Shown here piece by piece: positions 17,845 to 26,705 of a stretch of DNA of 64,000 nt. This stretch comes from Saprospiraceae bacterium. GTDB taxonomy: Bacteria; Bacteroidota; Bacteroidia; Chitinophagales; Saprospiraceae. A program made the position numbers and the translations under genes. Below the pieces are notes generated by a model, which was given only the letters and a program-made list of their open reading frames with translations, was not told the DNA's origin and ran no database searches. The DNA is taken from positions 1 through 64,000 of the forward strand of contig JAGQWX010000015.1 of the NCBI GenBank assembly GCA_020436935.1, given 5' to 3'. Position 1 is the stretch's first letter. Every line of letters begins with the position of its first letter.

Positions 17845-18869
17845 TCAGACACATCATTTTGTTTTTTGTATTTTTTGTGTCTATTTATATGCCGTGGACA
17901 CAACTTCCTTCTTCAACTTCAGATAGAGAGGTAAGTCTTAATGATTTTCAAAAGGTCACTGATCTTGAGATTGCGCTTGGGAAAGACCTGTCCGCAAAAA
18001 AACCAAACTTAGCCTTAAAGAACGTCTCTATTGCCAATGGAGAATCTTTGGTAAAAAATGGGTTTGCTACACGGGTGAATGGGAAAGAAACAAGGATACA
18101 GAGCAAACACTTTGTGTGTACCTCTTGTCATAATGTTGAAAGAGAGGACCCAAGCCTTGCTGTCAATGATGCTCAGGCCAGGCTGGACTATACCAACGAA
18201 AAAGGTTTGCCTTATTTGCAGGGTACTGCACTATACGGCGCAATAAATCGTTCTCAATATTACAACGGAGACTATTTCAAAAAGTACGGTGATTTGGTTT
18301 TCAAAGCAAGAAACGATGTTAGAGAAGCGATACAACTTTGTGCGCAGGAATGTGCCCAGGGAAGAAAGCTTGCAGACTGGGAATTGGAGTCTATCCTTGC
18401 ATATCTGTGGTCGATAGGATTACAGACCAAGGATTTACAAATGTCTGATGCAGACGAAGCCATAGTCAACAAGGCACTAACCGGAAATGAGGAAAAGAGC
18501 ACTGCTATGATGATTGTTGGGAGTAAGTACCTTGACTATTCGGCGGCGACTTTTGTCTATCCTCCGGATGACAGAGACAAGGGCAATGGTTTGACGGGCA
18601 ATAAGGAAAATGGAGGACTGATTTATAAAAATTCATGCCTGCATTGCCATGAAAACGGTAAATATTCCTACCTCAGTCTCGATGAGACAACGATGAGTAA
18701 AAACTACCTGAAAAGGAATATTGGAACCTACCACAGACAGAGTATCTACCAGGTGGTGAGGTGGGGAGTTCCGGTACGAAACGGAAAAAAATCGTACATG
18801 CCTCAATATCCTGTTGAAAAACTTTCTGAGCAACAACTTGCTGATTTGGTTGCTTTTATAAATGACTAA
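17841..18869 (+). CDS. dihaem c-type cytochrome
   Basis: Exported protein of 342 residues with two haem-binding motifs, CTSCH (93-97) and CLHCH (266-270). A conserved block between them (LPYLQGTALYGAINRSQYY, 124-140, then CAQECAQGRKLADWELESILAYLW) resembles the SoxA-like fold; the Cys 167/171 pair lacks the His and so does not bind a third haem. The N-terminus is a signal peptide or membrane anchor. Translationally coupled to the DUF5777 barrel gene. Likely periplasmic electron transfer; the donor and acceptor are unknown. Confidence 0.88.
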   Translation: MIRHIILFFVFFVSIYMPWTQLPSSTSDREVSLNDFQKVTDLEIALGKDLSAKKPNLALKNVSIANGESLVKNGFATRVNGKETRIQSKHFVCTSCHNVEREDPSLAVNDAQARLDYTNEKGLPYLQGTALYGAINRSQYYNGDYFKKYGDLVFKARNDVREAIQLCAQECAQGRKLADWELESILAYLWSIGLQTKDLQMSDADEAIVNKALTGNEEKSTAMMIVGSKYLDYSAATFVYPPDDRDKGNGLTGNKENGGLIYKNSCLHCHENGKYSYLSLDETTMSKNYLKRNIGTYHRQSIYQVVRWGVPVRNGKKSYMPQYPVEKLSEQQLADLVAFIND

Positions 18870-19002
18870 AAAAAATTTGTGAGATTCACCAGGGTTTTTC
18901 CTGATATTTGGGTGTGTCGTATCACTTTATTGGTATAAATATTGTGCCTTAGTAAAGGTAATGTGTTAATATTGCATTCTTAACAAACTAGAATCTAAGC
19001 TG

Positions 19003-20055
19003 ATGCTTAAACGACTTTCTCTATTGTGCGCGCTGTTTATTGGTATGGCGGGAAGTATTATTGCCCAGGACATACACTTTTCACAATTTTATATGTCACC
19101 GCTGAACCTCAATCCGGCGATGACTGGCGTGCTCAATTGTAAAAATCGGTTTGTTGCCAACTACCGCAATCAATGGGCTGGTGTACTTGGTGCGGGTGCA
19201 TACAATACGTATTCATTCTCATATGATCAAAAGAACGCTGTTGGTAGAGACGACTATTTCGGTCTTGGAGGTACGCTTTGGGGTGACGTTGCCGGAGAAA
19301 CCAGATATGGTATGTTGCAAGCAAGAGTGAGTGGTTCTTATAGTAAAAAGATGTTTGGCCGCAGAAAATCTGCATCCTACGCAGTAATTGGAGCTGACCT
19401 GGGTGTGACACAAAGGAAAATAAGCCAGAACGACCTCAGATGGCCTAGCCAAATCACAAATACAGGTTTTGACCCTACCCTTCCGGGAGAAGTTTTACAA
19501 GATTATACAAGATATTACCCAGACCTGGCATTGGGTTTGTTGTGGTTCTCTATCATGGATGAAAACAATTATTGGTATGCGGGAGGAGCTGCTCATCACA
19601 TCAATGCTCCAAACGTTTCATTTTCAGGTGGCTCAGCTCCTTTATACAGAAGATTTACAGCTCATGCAGGAGGTGAATTTTTATTTGCTCCTAAAATGGC
19701 TTTGATGCCTTTCGCGTTGTTTATGTCTCAGGGACCACACAAAGAATTTAATGGCGGAGCATCTTTGAGGTTTTTATTGGGGAACGCCAGATCAAGTGAC
19801 CAATCCTTTGAGGCAGGTCTCTATTACAGATTGGGCGTGCAAAGTAAAAACAACAATCAGGATGTCGGTGTACATCAGGATGCTGTTATCTTCCAGACGA
19901 GATTTAATTCAGGAGGAGCTTCCTATGGCTTTACTTATGATTTGAATATCTCAAAACTTTCAAGCGGCAAAACCGGAAATGGGGCATTTGAGTTTTCCAT
20001 CATCTACCAAATCTGCGGACCAGAGCGCAGAGGCGTTTATTGTCCGAGATTTTAA
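19003..20055 (+). CDS. PorP/SprF family type IX secretion membrane protein
   Basis: Outer-membrane barrel protein of 350 residues with signal peptide (AGSIIAQD) and the family opening DIHFSQFYMSPLNLNPAMTGVLNC, followed by GGLGGTLWGDVAGETRYG-like strands and a C-terminal aromatic strand. PorP/SprF proteins are needed for secretion or surface attachment of T9SS cargo with type-B C-termini. One such cargo, at 12598-14697, lies 4 kb upstream but is not in the same operon. Single-gene unit. Confidence 0.92.
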   Translation: MLKRLSLLCALFIGMAGSIIAQDIHFSQFYMSPLNLNPAMTGVLNCKNRFVANYRNQWAGVLGAGAYNTYSFSYDQKNAVGRDDYFGLGGTLWGDVAGETRYGMLQARVSGSYSKKMFGRRKSASYAVIGADLGVTQRKISQNDLRWPSQITNTGFDPTLPGEVLQDYTRYYPDLALGLLWFSIMDENNYWYAGGAAHHINAPNVSFSGGSAPLYRRFTAHAGGEFLFAPKMALMPFALFMSQGPHKEFNGGASLRFLLGNARSSDQSFEAGLYYRLGVQSKNNNQDVGVHQDAVIFQTRFNSGGASYGFTYDLNISKLSSGKTGNGAFEFSIIYQICGPERRGVYCPRF

Positions 20056-20090
20056 GATTCCTGTCAACTGGAAAGTTTAATCCTTTATAC

Positions 20091-20123
20091 TTTGTCGTAA
20101 TAAGAAGGCAAATTATATCTTTG
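20091..20123 (+). promoter_or_regulatory. promoter of the DUF5606 gene
   Basis: TTTG (20091-20094) and TATCTTTG (20116-20123), followed by C, 21 bases apart. Both boxes match the Bacteroidota consensus. The predicted leader is about 57 bases. Confidence 0.7.
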
Positions 20124-20186
20124 CGCCCTAAATCAAATTCTTGGGCGTGTCCAAGGCATATAAAAAATTAAGATCTCAGTTTAAAA

Positions 20187-20600
20187 ATGAAAATTAAAAA
20201 CATCATAGCTGTCAGCGGTGAATCAGGACTATTTGAATTGGTAAGTTCTAAAAACAATGGTTTGATCCTATCAAATCCGAAGACCGGAAAATCCAATTTT
20301 TATTCCATGAGGATTCATCAGTTTACACCCTTGGAGACCATAGGCATATATACTATGGATGATACTGTTGACATCAAAGACATTTTTAACACGATGACTG
20401 CTAAAAAAGCAGAGTTGCCTTTGCCTTCTGTCAAAGATGACAACAAGAAACTCATGTCTTATTTCGTTCAGATATTGCCAGACTATGATCCGGATAAGGT
20501 TTATCCGAGCGATGTAAAGAAAGTCATCAAGTGGTACAATGCCATGGAAGATTGTGGCTTCCTTACCGCACAGGAAGAAACTGGCGACGAAGAAGAATAA
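20187..20600 (+). CDS. DUF5606 family protein
   Basis: Conserved Bacteroidota protein of 137 residues, with the hallmark IIAVSGESGLFELVSSKNNGLILSNPKTGKSNFY, an N-terminal SH3-like beta domain, and a C-terminal helical part with YFVQILPDYDPDKVYPSDVKKVIKWYNAM. It has no signal peptide and an acidic tail. Function unknown; the family is widespread and often monocistronic. A lipoprotein gene starts 30 bases later. Confidence 0.85.
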   Translation: MKIKNIIAVSGESGLFELVSSKNNGLILSNPKTGKSNFYSMRIHQFTPLETIGIYTMDDTVDIKDIFNTMTAKKAELPLPSVKDDNKKLMSYFVQILPDYDPDKVYPSDVKKVIKWYNAMEDCGFLTAQEETGDEEE

Positions 20601-20629
20601 ATTTTTCTCAAATGATTTAATTGATCAGC

Positions 20630-21865
20630 ATGCATTCAGTAATTAAAAACTCCTTCATACTTGTTATGGCACTTTTGATCAGCGCCTGCAACAAAGATGA
20701 AGGAAGCCAAACTACTGAATTCAAGTTGTCTTTTTCTTCCAATACCGGGGCGGAAAAAACGATTAAGCCCCTGGAGGTTTTCCGAACAATTGTTGCTGCT
20801 AGTGCAGGAGCTTCCAGCTTGAAAGGCTTCCTCATTTCAGAAAATGGGCTTCCAGTTGATGTCTCCAGGATCAAGATCAATGGCAAAAACATTGAAGGCA
20901 ATCCGCTGATTTTGTATGCGCCTGAAGACAAGAGTCTCCGTTTTACCATAGAGATCACAGGTCCTTCCCAGACTGGTGTATACAATTTTAGCTTTAAAGC
21001 ATTTGACTACGACAACAATACACTAGCCATAGACCGATCCATTACTGTTGAAGCTGAGGCACCAAGCCTCAAGTACAATGGTCCTGCATTGAACATTGTC
21101 AGGAAGGGTGTGCAACACCGTTATAAACTCAATGGACTGAAAGCAGATGGTAAATTGTTGACTCTCGCTGTAGAAATTGGTGGTCAGCCTGTAGACTTAA
21201 GTGTTATAAAGTCTTTCGCCGGAAGACCCGTTACAGCAAATCCTATTGTTCTGGAAATTACAGAGCAGGACAATTTTGATGATGACATCATTATCGTTGC
21301 ACCAGCAATTGCCGGAGAACTTACTTACTCCTTTATTTTGAAGGATGAATATGGAGAAATTGGCCGTGATTCGGCCAAGGTGCTGGTTGGGGAACCTGCA
21401 GAGGAAAAAGTAAGCATAGATTTGTACAATGTCGTCAGAGACAGTGGTACGGTTGCCATGTCCCTGGTCACCGGAATTGTGAGCAGTGCAGCATTCAGCG
21501 ATCCTTTCATCATCGATACAGGTGTTGACTCCACACTGGTTGGCATGCCAGGCAACTGGAAAAGACAAATAAGACCGTCCAATAATCTTGAATTAAGGTA
21601 TCTGAGAAATGGAGAGAAAAACCTCCCTCAATCCTTCTCTTATCAGTTCGTGGAAACCAAAGAACAGATAGGCCTCTTGTATGAAAACAACGGCATCCCA
21701 TTCACACTGAAGGATGTCCAGGGAAGGTTGATCTCAGATCCTTTGCAGCCAGGCATGATCCTTGTGGCCAAATCAGGGAGCCAATATTTCTTGTTGGAAA
21801 CAGTCCTTGTCATTGAAAACCTGGGCAACAACAACGACTATTACCGATTCAATCTGAAACGTTAA
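20630..21865 (+). CDS. hypothetical lipoprotein with Ig-like repeats
   Basis: Predicted lipoprotein of 411 residues (MALLISACNKDEGS, lipobox Cys about 18). The remainder is beta-rich, with at least two immunoglobulin-like units; repeated patterns such as TGVYNFSFKAFDYDNNTLAIDRSITVEAEAP and AGELTYSFILKDEYGEIGRDSAKVLVGEPAE suggest a tandem duplication. I chose ATG at 20630 over TTG at 20621 because it gives a standard lipoprotein signal. I do not recognise a functional family. Confidence 0.75.
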   Translation: MHSVIKNSFILVMALLISACNKDEGSQTTEFKLSFSSNTGAEKTIKPLEVFRTIVAASAGASSLKGFLISENGLPVDVSRIKINGKNIEGNPLILYAPEDKSLRFTIEITGPSQTGVYNFSFKAFDYDNNTLAIDRSITVEAEAPSLKYNGPALNIVRKGVQHRYKLNGLKADGKLLTLAVEIGGQPVDLSVIKSFAGRPVTANPIVLEITEQDNFDDDIIIVAPAIAGELTYSFILKDEYGEIGRDSAKVLVGEPAEEKVSIDLYNVVRDSGTVAMSLVTGIVSSAAFSDPFIIDTGVDSTLVGMPGNWKRQIRPSNNLELRYLRNGEKNLPQSFSYQFVETKEQIGLLYENNGIPFTLKDVQGRLISDPLQPGMILVAKSGSQYFLLETVLVIENLGNNNDYYRFNLKR

Positions 21866-21997
21866 TCAAATTTCCCACAGGATTGCTTTTGGCATAACTC
21901 CTGATTTTACTGTAGAATTATATCAAATTTTGTCTTTATTAAACAAAACTGAATTATTATATTTGGATCATTAACTAACAAATATAATAGCTGAGGT

Positions 21998-22366
21998 ATG
22001 TTTAAAGAATTTAAGAACTTCATCATGAAGGGCAATGTGATTGATCTCGCCGTTGCCGTAATCATTGGAGGAGCCTTTGGAAAAATCATTAATTCTCTTG
22101 TAGAAGACATCATCACCCCATTGTTGCTCAACCCAACTTTGGAAGCAGCAGGCGTGTCCTCTATTGAAGAATGGGCTCCCGGAGGGGTATTGCTCGGAAA
22201 GTTTATCGCTGCAATACTATCTTTTCTGGTCATTGCTTTTTGTTTATTTTTGATCATCAAATCTGTCAATAAACTCAATAAGCCAGAACCAGCACCACCA
22301 GCACCACCGGCAGGTCCAACAGAAACTGAACTCCTTATTGAAATCAGAGATCTGCTCAAAAAATAA
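21998..22366 (+). CDS. mscL: large-conductance mechanosensitive channel
   Basis: Homopentameric membrane channel that opens under hypo-osmotic shock. The 122-residue product has the MscL N-terminus FKEFKNFIMKGNVIDLAVAVIIGGAFGKIINSLVEDIITPL (helix S1 and TM1), a short periplasmic loop, TM2 (about residues 67-90) and a cytoplasmic helical C-terminus after a proline-rich linker (PEPAPPAPPAGPTE). A TATATTTG box at 21958-21965 may be its promoter, with a weaker -33. A terminator follows after 65 bases. Confidence 0.97.
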   Translation: MFKEFKNFIMKGNVIDLAVAVIIGGAFGKIINSLVEDIITPLLLNPTLEAAGVSSIEEWAPGGVLLGKFIAAILSFLVIAFCLFLIIKSVNKLNKPEPAPPAPPAGPTETELLIEIRDLLKK

Positions 22367-22431
22367 ACATACACGATTATGTCATTCTATAGTACAAGCT
22401 GTGCTTTATGGAATGGCCCAACCAACGATGA

Positions 22432-22463
22432 CAAAAGCCCGGAATACTTCGGGCTTTTGTTTT
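22432..22463 (+). terminator. intrinsic terminator after mscL
   Basis: CAAAAGCCCG and CGGGCTTTTG form a perfect 10-base-pair stem with an 8-base loop, followed by TTTT. Because the stem ends in A/T runs, it could work on both strands. Confidence 0.85.
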
Positions 22464-22556
22464 ATCCGACATGTCAATGCATTTATGGCCTCAATTCCAC
22501 ATTACATGCTTTAAAAGACATAGATTTGAAGCCATGTAATGACTTATATAAGAAAA

Positions 22557-23411
22557 ATGGCAATCAAAAAATACCTCGTCGTACTCTCATTCATTATGTG
22601 TTGTAATACAATTTCATTTTCTCAGGGTGTTATGTCGATCACTGACCTCATCTATGCAAGAACACCTGAGGGAGAGTTGCAGCTTGACTTGTACCTGCCG
22701 GACGATAACAGAAAAGACGTCTTGGTAATCTGGATACACGGAGGGGCCTGGAGGAGCGGAAGCAAGGAAGATCCACCAAAATTACTGCTCAAACACGGCT
22801 ATCCCTTGGCAAGTATCAACTACAGGCTGAGCACGGAGGCCCCGTTTCCTGCTCAAATTCACGACATCAAAGCAGCAATCAAATTTTTGAGATCAAAATC
22901 AAAAGGCTTTAAATTTAATGCAGACAAAATTGTGCTTTGGGGTTCATCAGCGGGTGGGCATTTGGCGGCGCTTGCAGGTTTGTCCAATAATGATGCTTAT
23001 CTGGAAGGGAATATCGGACAATTGACCAATGAAACTTCCTCGGTCCAGGGCGTCATCGATTTTTTTGGCCCTACCAACCTCACAACCATCCTCAAACAAT
23101 CGACTCCTCATGGGCTTGATGTCAGGATCCCGGCATTGGACTTGTTGTTGGGCAACCACGAAGATGAAGGTATGCAAAAGAAAGCGTCCCCTGTATTCTA
23201 CGTTGATGAAAATGACCCACCAGTCTTCATAGCACATGGAGAGCAAGATCCGCAAGTACCCATCAACCAATCCGTTGAACTCTACACGCGATGTATTCGT
23301 TTTGGAGTGAAAGCTGACATCCACTACGTAGAAGGAAACGGTCACGGAGGATATGGTTTTGAAAACCATGTGATGGAAAAACTGTTATTGGATTGGATGG
23401 CGCAATTTTAA
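22557..23411 (+). CDS. alpha/beta hydrolase (carboxylesterase-like)
   Basis: Secreted esterase of 284 residues. Signal peptide (IMCCNTISFSQG), oxyanion motif HGGAW at residues 61-65, nucleophile motif GSSAG at 129-133 (Ser 131), acid in HGEQDPQVP and catalytic His in GNGHGGYG. The pattern fits the BD-FAE/hormone-sensitive-lipase-like group that deacylates carbohydrates or small esters. ATG 22557 is chosen over 22539 because it leaves a clean signal peptide. A CoA-binding protein gene follows after 7 bases. Substrate unknown. Confidence 0.85.
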   Translation: MAIKKYLVVLSFIMCCNTISFSQGVMSITDLIYARTPEGELQLDLYLPDDNRKDVLVIWIHGGAWRSGSKEDPPKLLLKHGYPLASINYRLSTEAPFPAQIHDIKAAIKFLRSKSKGFKFNADKIVLWGSSAGGHLAALAGLSNNDAYLEGNIGQLTNETSSVQGVIDFFGPTNLTTILKQSTPHGLDVRIPALDLLLGNHEDEGMQKKASPVFYVDENDPPVFIAHGEQDPQVPINQSVELYTRCIRFGVKADIHYVEGNGHGGYGFENHVMEKLLLDWMAQF

Positions 23412-23418
23412 GTAAATT

Positions 23419-23799
23419 ATGGAACCACAGACTTTAGCAAAAAATAAGACGCTCGTGATTGGAGCAAGCACCAATCCGTCAAGATATTCCAATATGGCCA
23501 TCAATCGGCTTTTATTGTTCAAGAAGGGTGTCAGAGCGCTGGGATTGAGAAAAGGTGAGGTCAATGGCATCGAAATTGAAACTGAAAAAGTTGAGTTTGA
23601 TGACATAGACACTGTGACTTTGTACATAGGACCGCAAAATCAGCCCGAATACTATGACTATGTAGTTTCACTCCATCCCAAGAGAGTAATTTTCAACCCA
23701 GGGACAGAAAATACAACTTTCTATCAGATTCTTGACCAAGCAGGTATTGAGCATTTTGAAGCCTGTACTCTTGTATTATTAAACACTGGCCAGTATTAA
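23419..23799 (+). CDS. CoA-binding domain protein
   Basis: Cytoplasmic protein of 126 residues with a Rossmann-like CoA-binding fold: KTLVIGASTNPSRYSNMAINRLL at the N-terminus, then the GLRKGEVNGIEIETEK and VSLHPKRVIFNPGTENTTF blocks. It belongs to the small YccU-type group, known to bind CoA in several members; the physiological role is unknown. Probably co-transcribed with the upstream esterase. Confidence 0.87.
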   Translation: MEPQTLAKNKTLVIGASTNPSRYSNMAINRLLLFKKGVRALGLRKGEVNGIEIETEKVEFDDIDTVTLYIGPQNQPEYYDYVVSLHPKRVIFNPGTENTTFYQILDQAGIEHFEACTLVLLNTGQY

Positions 23800-23887
23800 A
23801 GCGTTTTGGGATCAAAACCAAAATAATTTTAAAGATGGGCCTTTCGTTTTCTAATTTTGTGACATCATCATTATCCTTTTGAGTTTT

Positions 23888-25270
23888 ATGAAACATTGCA
23901 TTTCTATTCTACTGCTATGCTTGATAGCAACCACCTATCAATCATGTAAAACGAAGTCTTTACCACCGGTCGCAGCGACCAATACGATTGATTACGATTA
24001 CAATAAAGTAATCACAGAAAAATCACTCATCACGATCAATTACAGTCTTTACAATAAGGGAATCAGAGACACCTTTGAAGTGATTATCGACACCATTTTT
24101 GCAGAAGAATGGGACTTCCCTGAATATGATATCAAGGCAAATCTCAAAAGGTCGGGACAAATGAAGGTAGAGTTGGTGAACAATCAGATTTTAGTTGATC
24201 TACCCGCAGAAATCACCTTGACCAAAGACTCCTTTTTGGGGAGGCTTAAGGCAAACGGGACAGCAACACTGCAATTTGTGAGCACCCTCAACATTGGAAG
24301 CGACTGGACCATGCGCACCACCACCAAACTGGTTGGCAATCAATGGACCAAAAAACCAAAGCTCACCATTGGCATTGCCAACCTACCCATTGAAACCATT
24401 TCGAATGCGGCCATTGACAAAGTCAAGCCTCTTATTGAAGAAGGCATTGATCAAAGCATCGCGGACAACTTTGACTTAAAGAGCACCATGATGGATGTGA
24501 CCAAAAAAATGAATACGCCCATAAAATTGCACGACCTGTATGGCGGCTGGATGTATATGGTTCCTGACACTGCGTACATGACCGGGATCAAAAACAAACA
24601 AGGCATCTCTGCTGGTCAAATTGCCATTCAGGCAAAAACAGTGGTATCTTCTGCCAAACCGGATGTGACCAAGTTTCCTAAACTCCCCTATCTCATCTGG
24701 AAAAACACTCTGGCTGATACCAGCAGGCTAAGTCTGCAAATGGATTTCAATTATAGTTTCCTGGACAGTATAGCAAGAGAAAAAATTGTGGGGCAAACCA
24801 TCACTGAAAGTGGTAAAACCATAACTGTGACCAACGTAAAAACCGGACCACTTGGCCAGGATCTTGCCATTACAGTGACCACAACGGGTTCATATAAGGG
24901 TGATATCATCATCAGTGGGCGTCCCAAATACGACAAACAATTGCAGATACTATCCGTACCCAATGCTTCAGTGAGTGTGCGTACAGGCAATGTGCTTCAC
25001 CAGGCAGCTGCGTGGTTGTTGCAGGGCAAAATCAAAAGTGAACTTCAAAAAGCGCTTGAGTTTCCTTTACACGATAAGTTGCAACTTGCTCAGGCTTCTA
25101 TTGATCAATTTATAGACGACTATTATAATCCTTACAATATGACCGTGACTGCAAAGATCAACAAGATAGACTTGAGCGATCTTTCTCCCCGAGCAGAAAA
25201 GGTAACCACAACCATTTCATCAGGAATGTATATCAATGTATTGTTTAAAGACCTGAGCTTTTTCAGATAA
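23888..25270 (+). CDS. DUF4403 family lipoprotein
   Basis: Predicted lipoprotein of 460 residues (TTYQSCKTKS, Cys about 20). The long beta-rich body has two related halves (around TLTKDSFLGRLKANGTATLQF and TITVTNVKTGPLGQDLAITVTTTGSYKGDIIISGRP), as described for DUF4403, which has a BPI/TULIP-like tubular lipid-binding arrangement; that structural link is from family knowledge, not this sequence. The ATG at 23888 gives a better signal peptide than TTG at 23879. A TAATTTTG box at 23852-23859 is a possible promoter. Confidence 0.8.
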   Translation: MKHCISILLLCLIATTYQSCKTKSLPPVAATNTIDYDYNKVITEKSLITINYSLYNKGIRDTFEVIIDTIFAEEWDFPEYDIKANLKRSGQMKVELVNNQILVDLPAEITLTKDSFLGRLKANGTATLQFVSTLNIGSDWTMRTTTKLVGNQWTKKPKLTIGIANLPIETISNAAIDKVKPLIEEGIDQSIADNFDLKSTMMDVTKKMNTPIKLHDLYGGWMYMVPDTAYMTGIKNKQGISAGQIAIQAKTVVSSAKPDVTKFPKLPYLIWKNTLADTSRLSLQMDFNYSFLDSIAREKIVGQTITESGKTITVTNVKTGPLGQDLAITVTTTGSYKGDIIISGRPKYDKQLQILSVPNASVSVRTGNVLHQAAAWLLQGKIKSELQKALEFPLHDKLQLAQASIDQFIDDYYNPYNMTVTAKINKIDLSDLSPRAEKVTTTISSGMYINVLFKDLSFFR

Positions 25271-25298
25271 TGCGCTTTCCCAGGTAGATCTTTGGTGA

Positions 25299-26474
25299 TC
25301 AGTTAAGCTCTTTGCTCAAATTATTGATCAAAAGCTCTAATCTGCTCTTCTCAGCCGGGTCTAGGTCGTCCATCTTTTTAGCAGCCTTTTCTGCTTCTTT
25401 CAAGGCTTCCTTTTTATTGGATGAAAGGATCAGGGTGTTGCAGTATAAGAGTAAGTTGTCAAAATTGCTATTTTCCTTGTAAAGATCCTTTGCTGCTTTG
25501 GAGGCTCTTTCGAGAATTTTTTGATTCTCGGGAAATGTTCCACACATCTCCTGTATGGTCGACTTCACCTTAGCTGCATCATCAGTTCCGATGGCTTTGA
25601 GATAATCTGACACAGCTTCGAGGTAGTGATCTGATTCGTTGAATGCTCTGAAATAATTCATCTGAGCCTGTGCTACAAAATCACTTTTTTCATCCGTCAA
25701 GGCAAGTTCAGCCTTTCCAACAGCCTCATCCAGCAACATTTTTAGTTCAAATTCAATGGCTTTATCAGTTGTCGCCATGCAGGCCTTTTTCACTCTTGCA
25801 TTGTAAGCTTCTTCTCCTACCAAAGAAATAAGGTAGGCCTTATCTGCAACCATAGTTTCAAACAATTTGCTGTCAGCTTCTGAAGCTGCTTCAAACAAAA
25901 ATCTGGCCTTTTGTTCCTTGGTGATGTCGGGAGAAGAAGACAAATATGTGTTCGATACTTTTATGGTAGATTCTCCGGCTCTGTTGAGGGCTTTGACATA
26001 TTTCATCATGAATTCATAGCTCCGCTCTCCCTCGCTGAACTTCATGGCCAGTTCATCGATGTTGTCACCTTTTGCGAGTGCGTCATTTGCTATAGCCAAT
26101 AAGTTTTCAAGTTTTTGACCTCCAACAACACGGAGCACCATTTTGCCATCACCGTCAATGAAAAATAGCGTTGGATAGGCCCTCACCGGATATTTGTCAC
26201 CAAAAGTGCGGCCATCCATTTCTTCCATGTCCAATTTGAGATTGATGAAGTTGGCGTTGAAAAAATCACCGGCCTCCTTTTGAGTAAACACATTTGCAGC
26301 CATCGCTTTACAAGGTCCGCACCATTTGGCATATGCATCTACAAACAAGAGTTTATTTTCTTCTTTTGCTTTCTTCATGGCTTCTTCCCAACCTACATGC
26401 AGGAATTCTATTCCCTGTCCCATAAGTTGAACGCCTCCAACAAAAACACAAACCAGTAATAAAAGCTTCTTCAT
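25299..26474 (-). CDS. thioredoxin-like protein with helical C-terminal domain
   Basis: Periplasmic protein of 391 residues with signal peptide (CVFVGGVQLMGQG), a thioredoxin fold with active site WCGPCK (CGPC at 52-55) and cis-Pro loop VRAYPTLFFIDGDG, and a ~240-residue alpha-helical, TPR-like C-terminus (residues 140-391). Family members act as periplasmic disulfide reductases or chaperones. A TATATTTG box on the minus strand (26532-26539) could be its promoter, though the -33 spacing is poor. Confidence 0.85.
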   Translation of the reverse strand: MKKLLLLVCVFVGGVQLMGQGIEFLHVGWEEAMKKAKEENKLLFVDAYAKWCGPCKAMAANVFTQKEAGDFFNANFINLKLDMEEMDGRTFGDKYPVRAYPTLFFIDGDGKMVLRVVGGQKLENLLAIANDALAKGDNIDELAMKFSEGERSYEFMMKYVKALNRAGESTIKVSNTYLSSSPDITKEQKARFLFEAASEADSKLFETMVADKAYLISLVGEEAYNARVKKACMATTDKAIEFELKMLLDEAVGKAELALTDEKSDFVAQAQMNYFRAFNESDHYLEAVSDYLKAIGTDDAAKVKSTIQEMCGTFPENQKILERASKAAKDLYKENSNFDNLLLYCNTLILSSNKKEALKEAEKAAKKMDDLDPAEKSRLELLINNLSKELN

Positions 26475-26705
26475 ACCTTTTTGATTGAAAATTTACAGAA
26501 GATCAATGTGGGTTACCCCCTCAAAGTCTTACAAATATAATGCTAAAACCATGCCTTAGAATTAATTAACAATATTATAATTTCACATTTATCAGCCCAT
26601 CTTGAGCTGTAGACTTAAGGCTAATACCTTCAACCGACCGCATATATTCTCAAATTTTCAACATAGTAAATTATCCATTATCTTGGTCCGGGAATAAGCA
26701 TATAG

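Noticed and set aside
18945-18974. TAATATTG with upstream TTG before the PorP/SprF gene
   Set aside because: The -7 box has a mismatch at a conserved T and the spacer is 22 bases, so it is too weak to list.
22379-22606. Open frame after mscL
   Set aside because: It reads through the strong terminator hairpin at 22432-22463 and into the start of the esterase gene, so it is not a gene.
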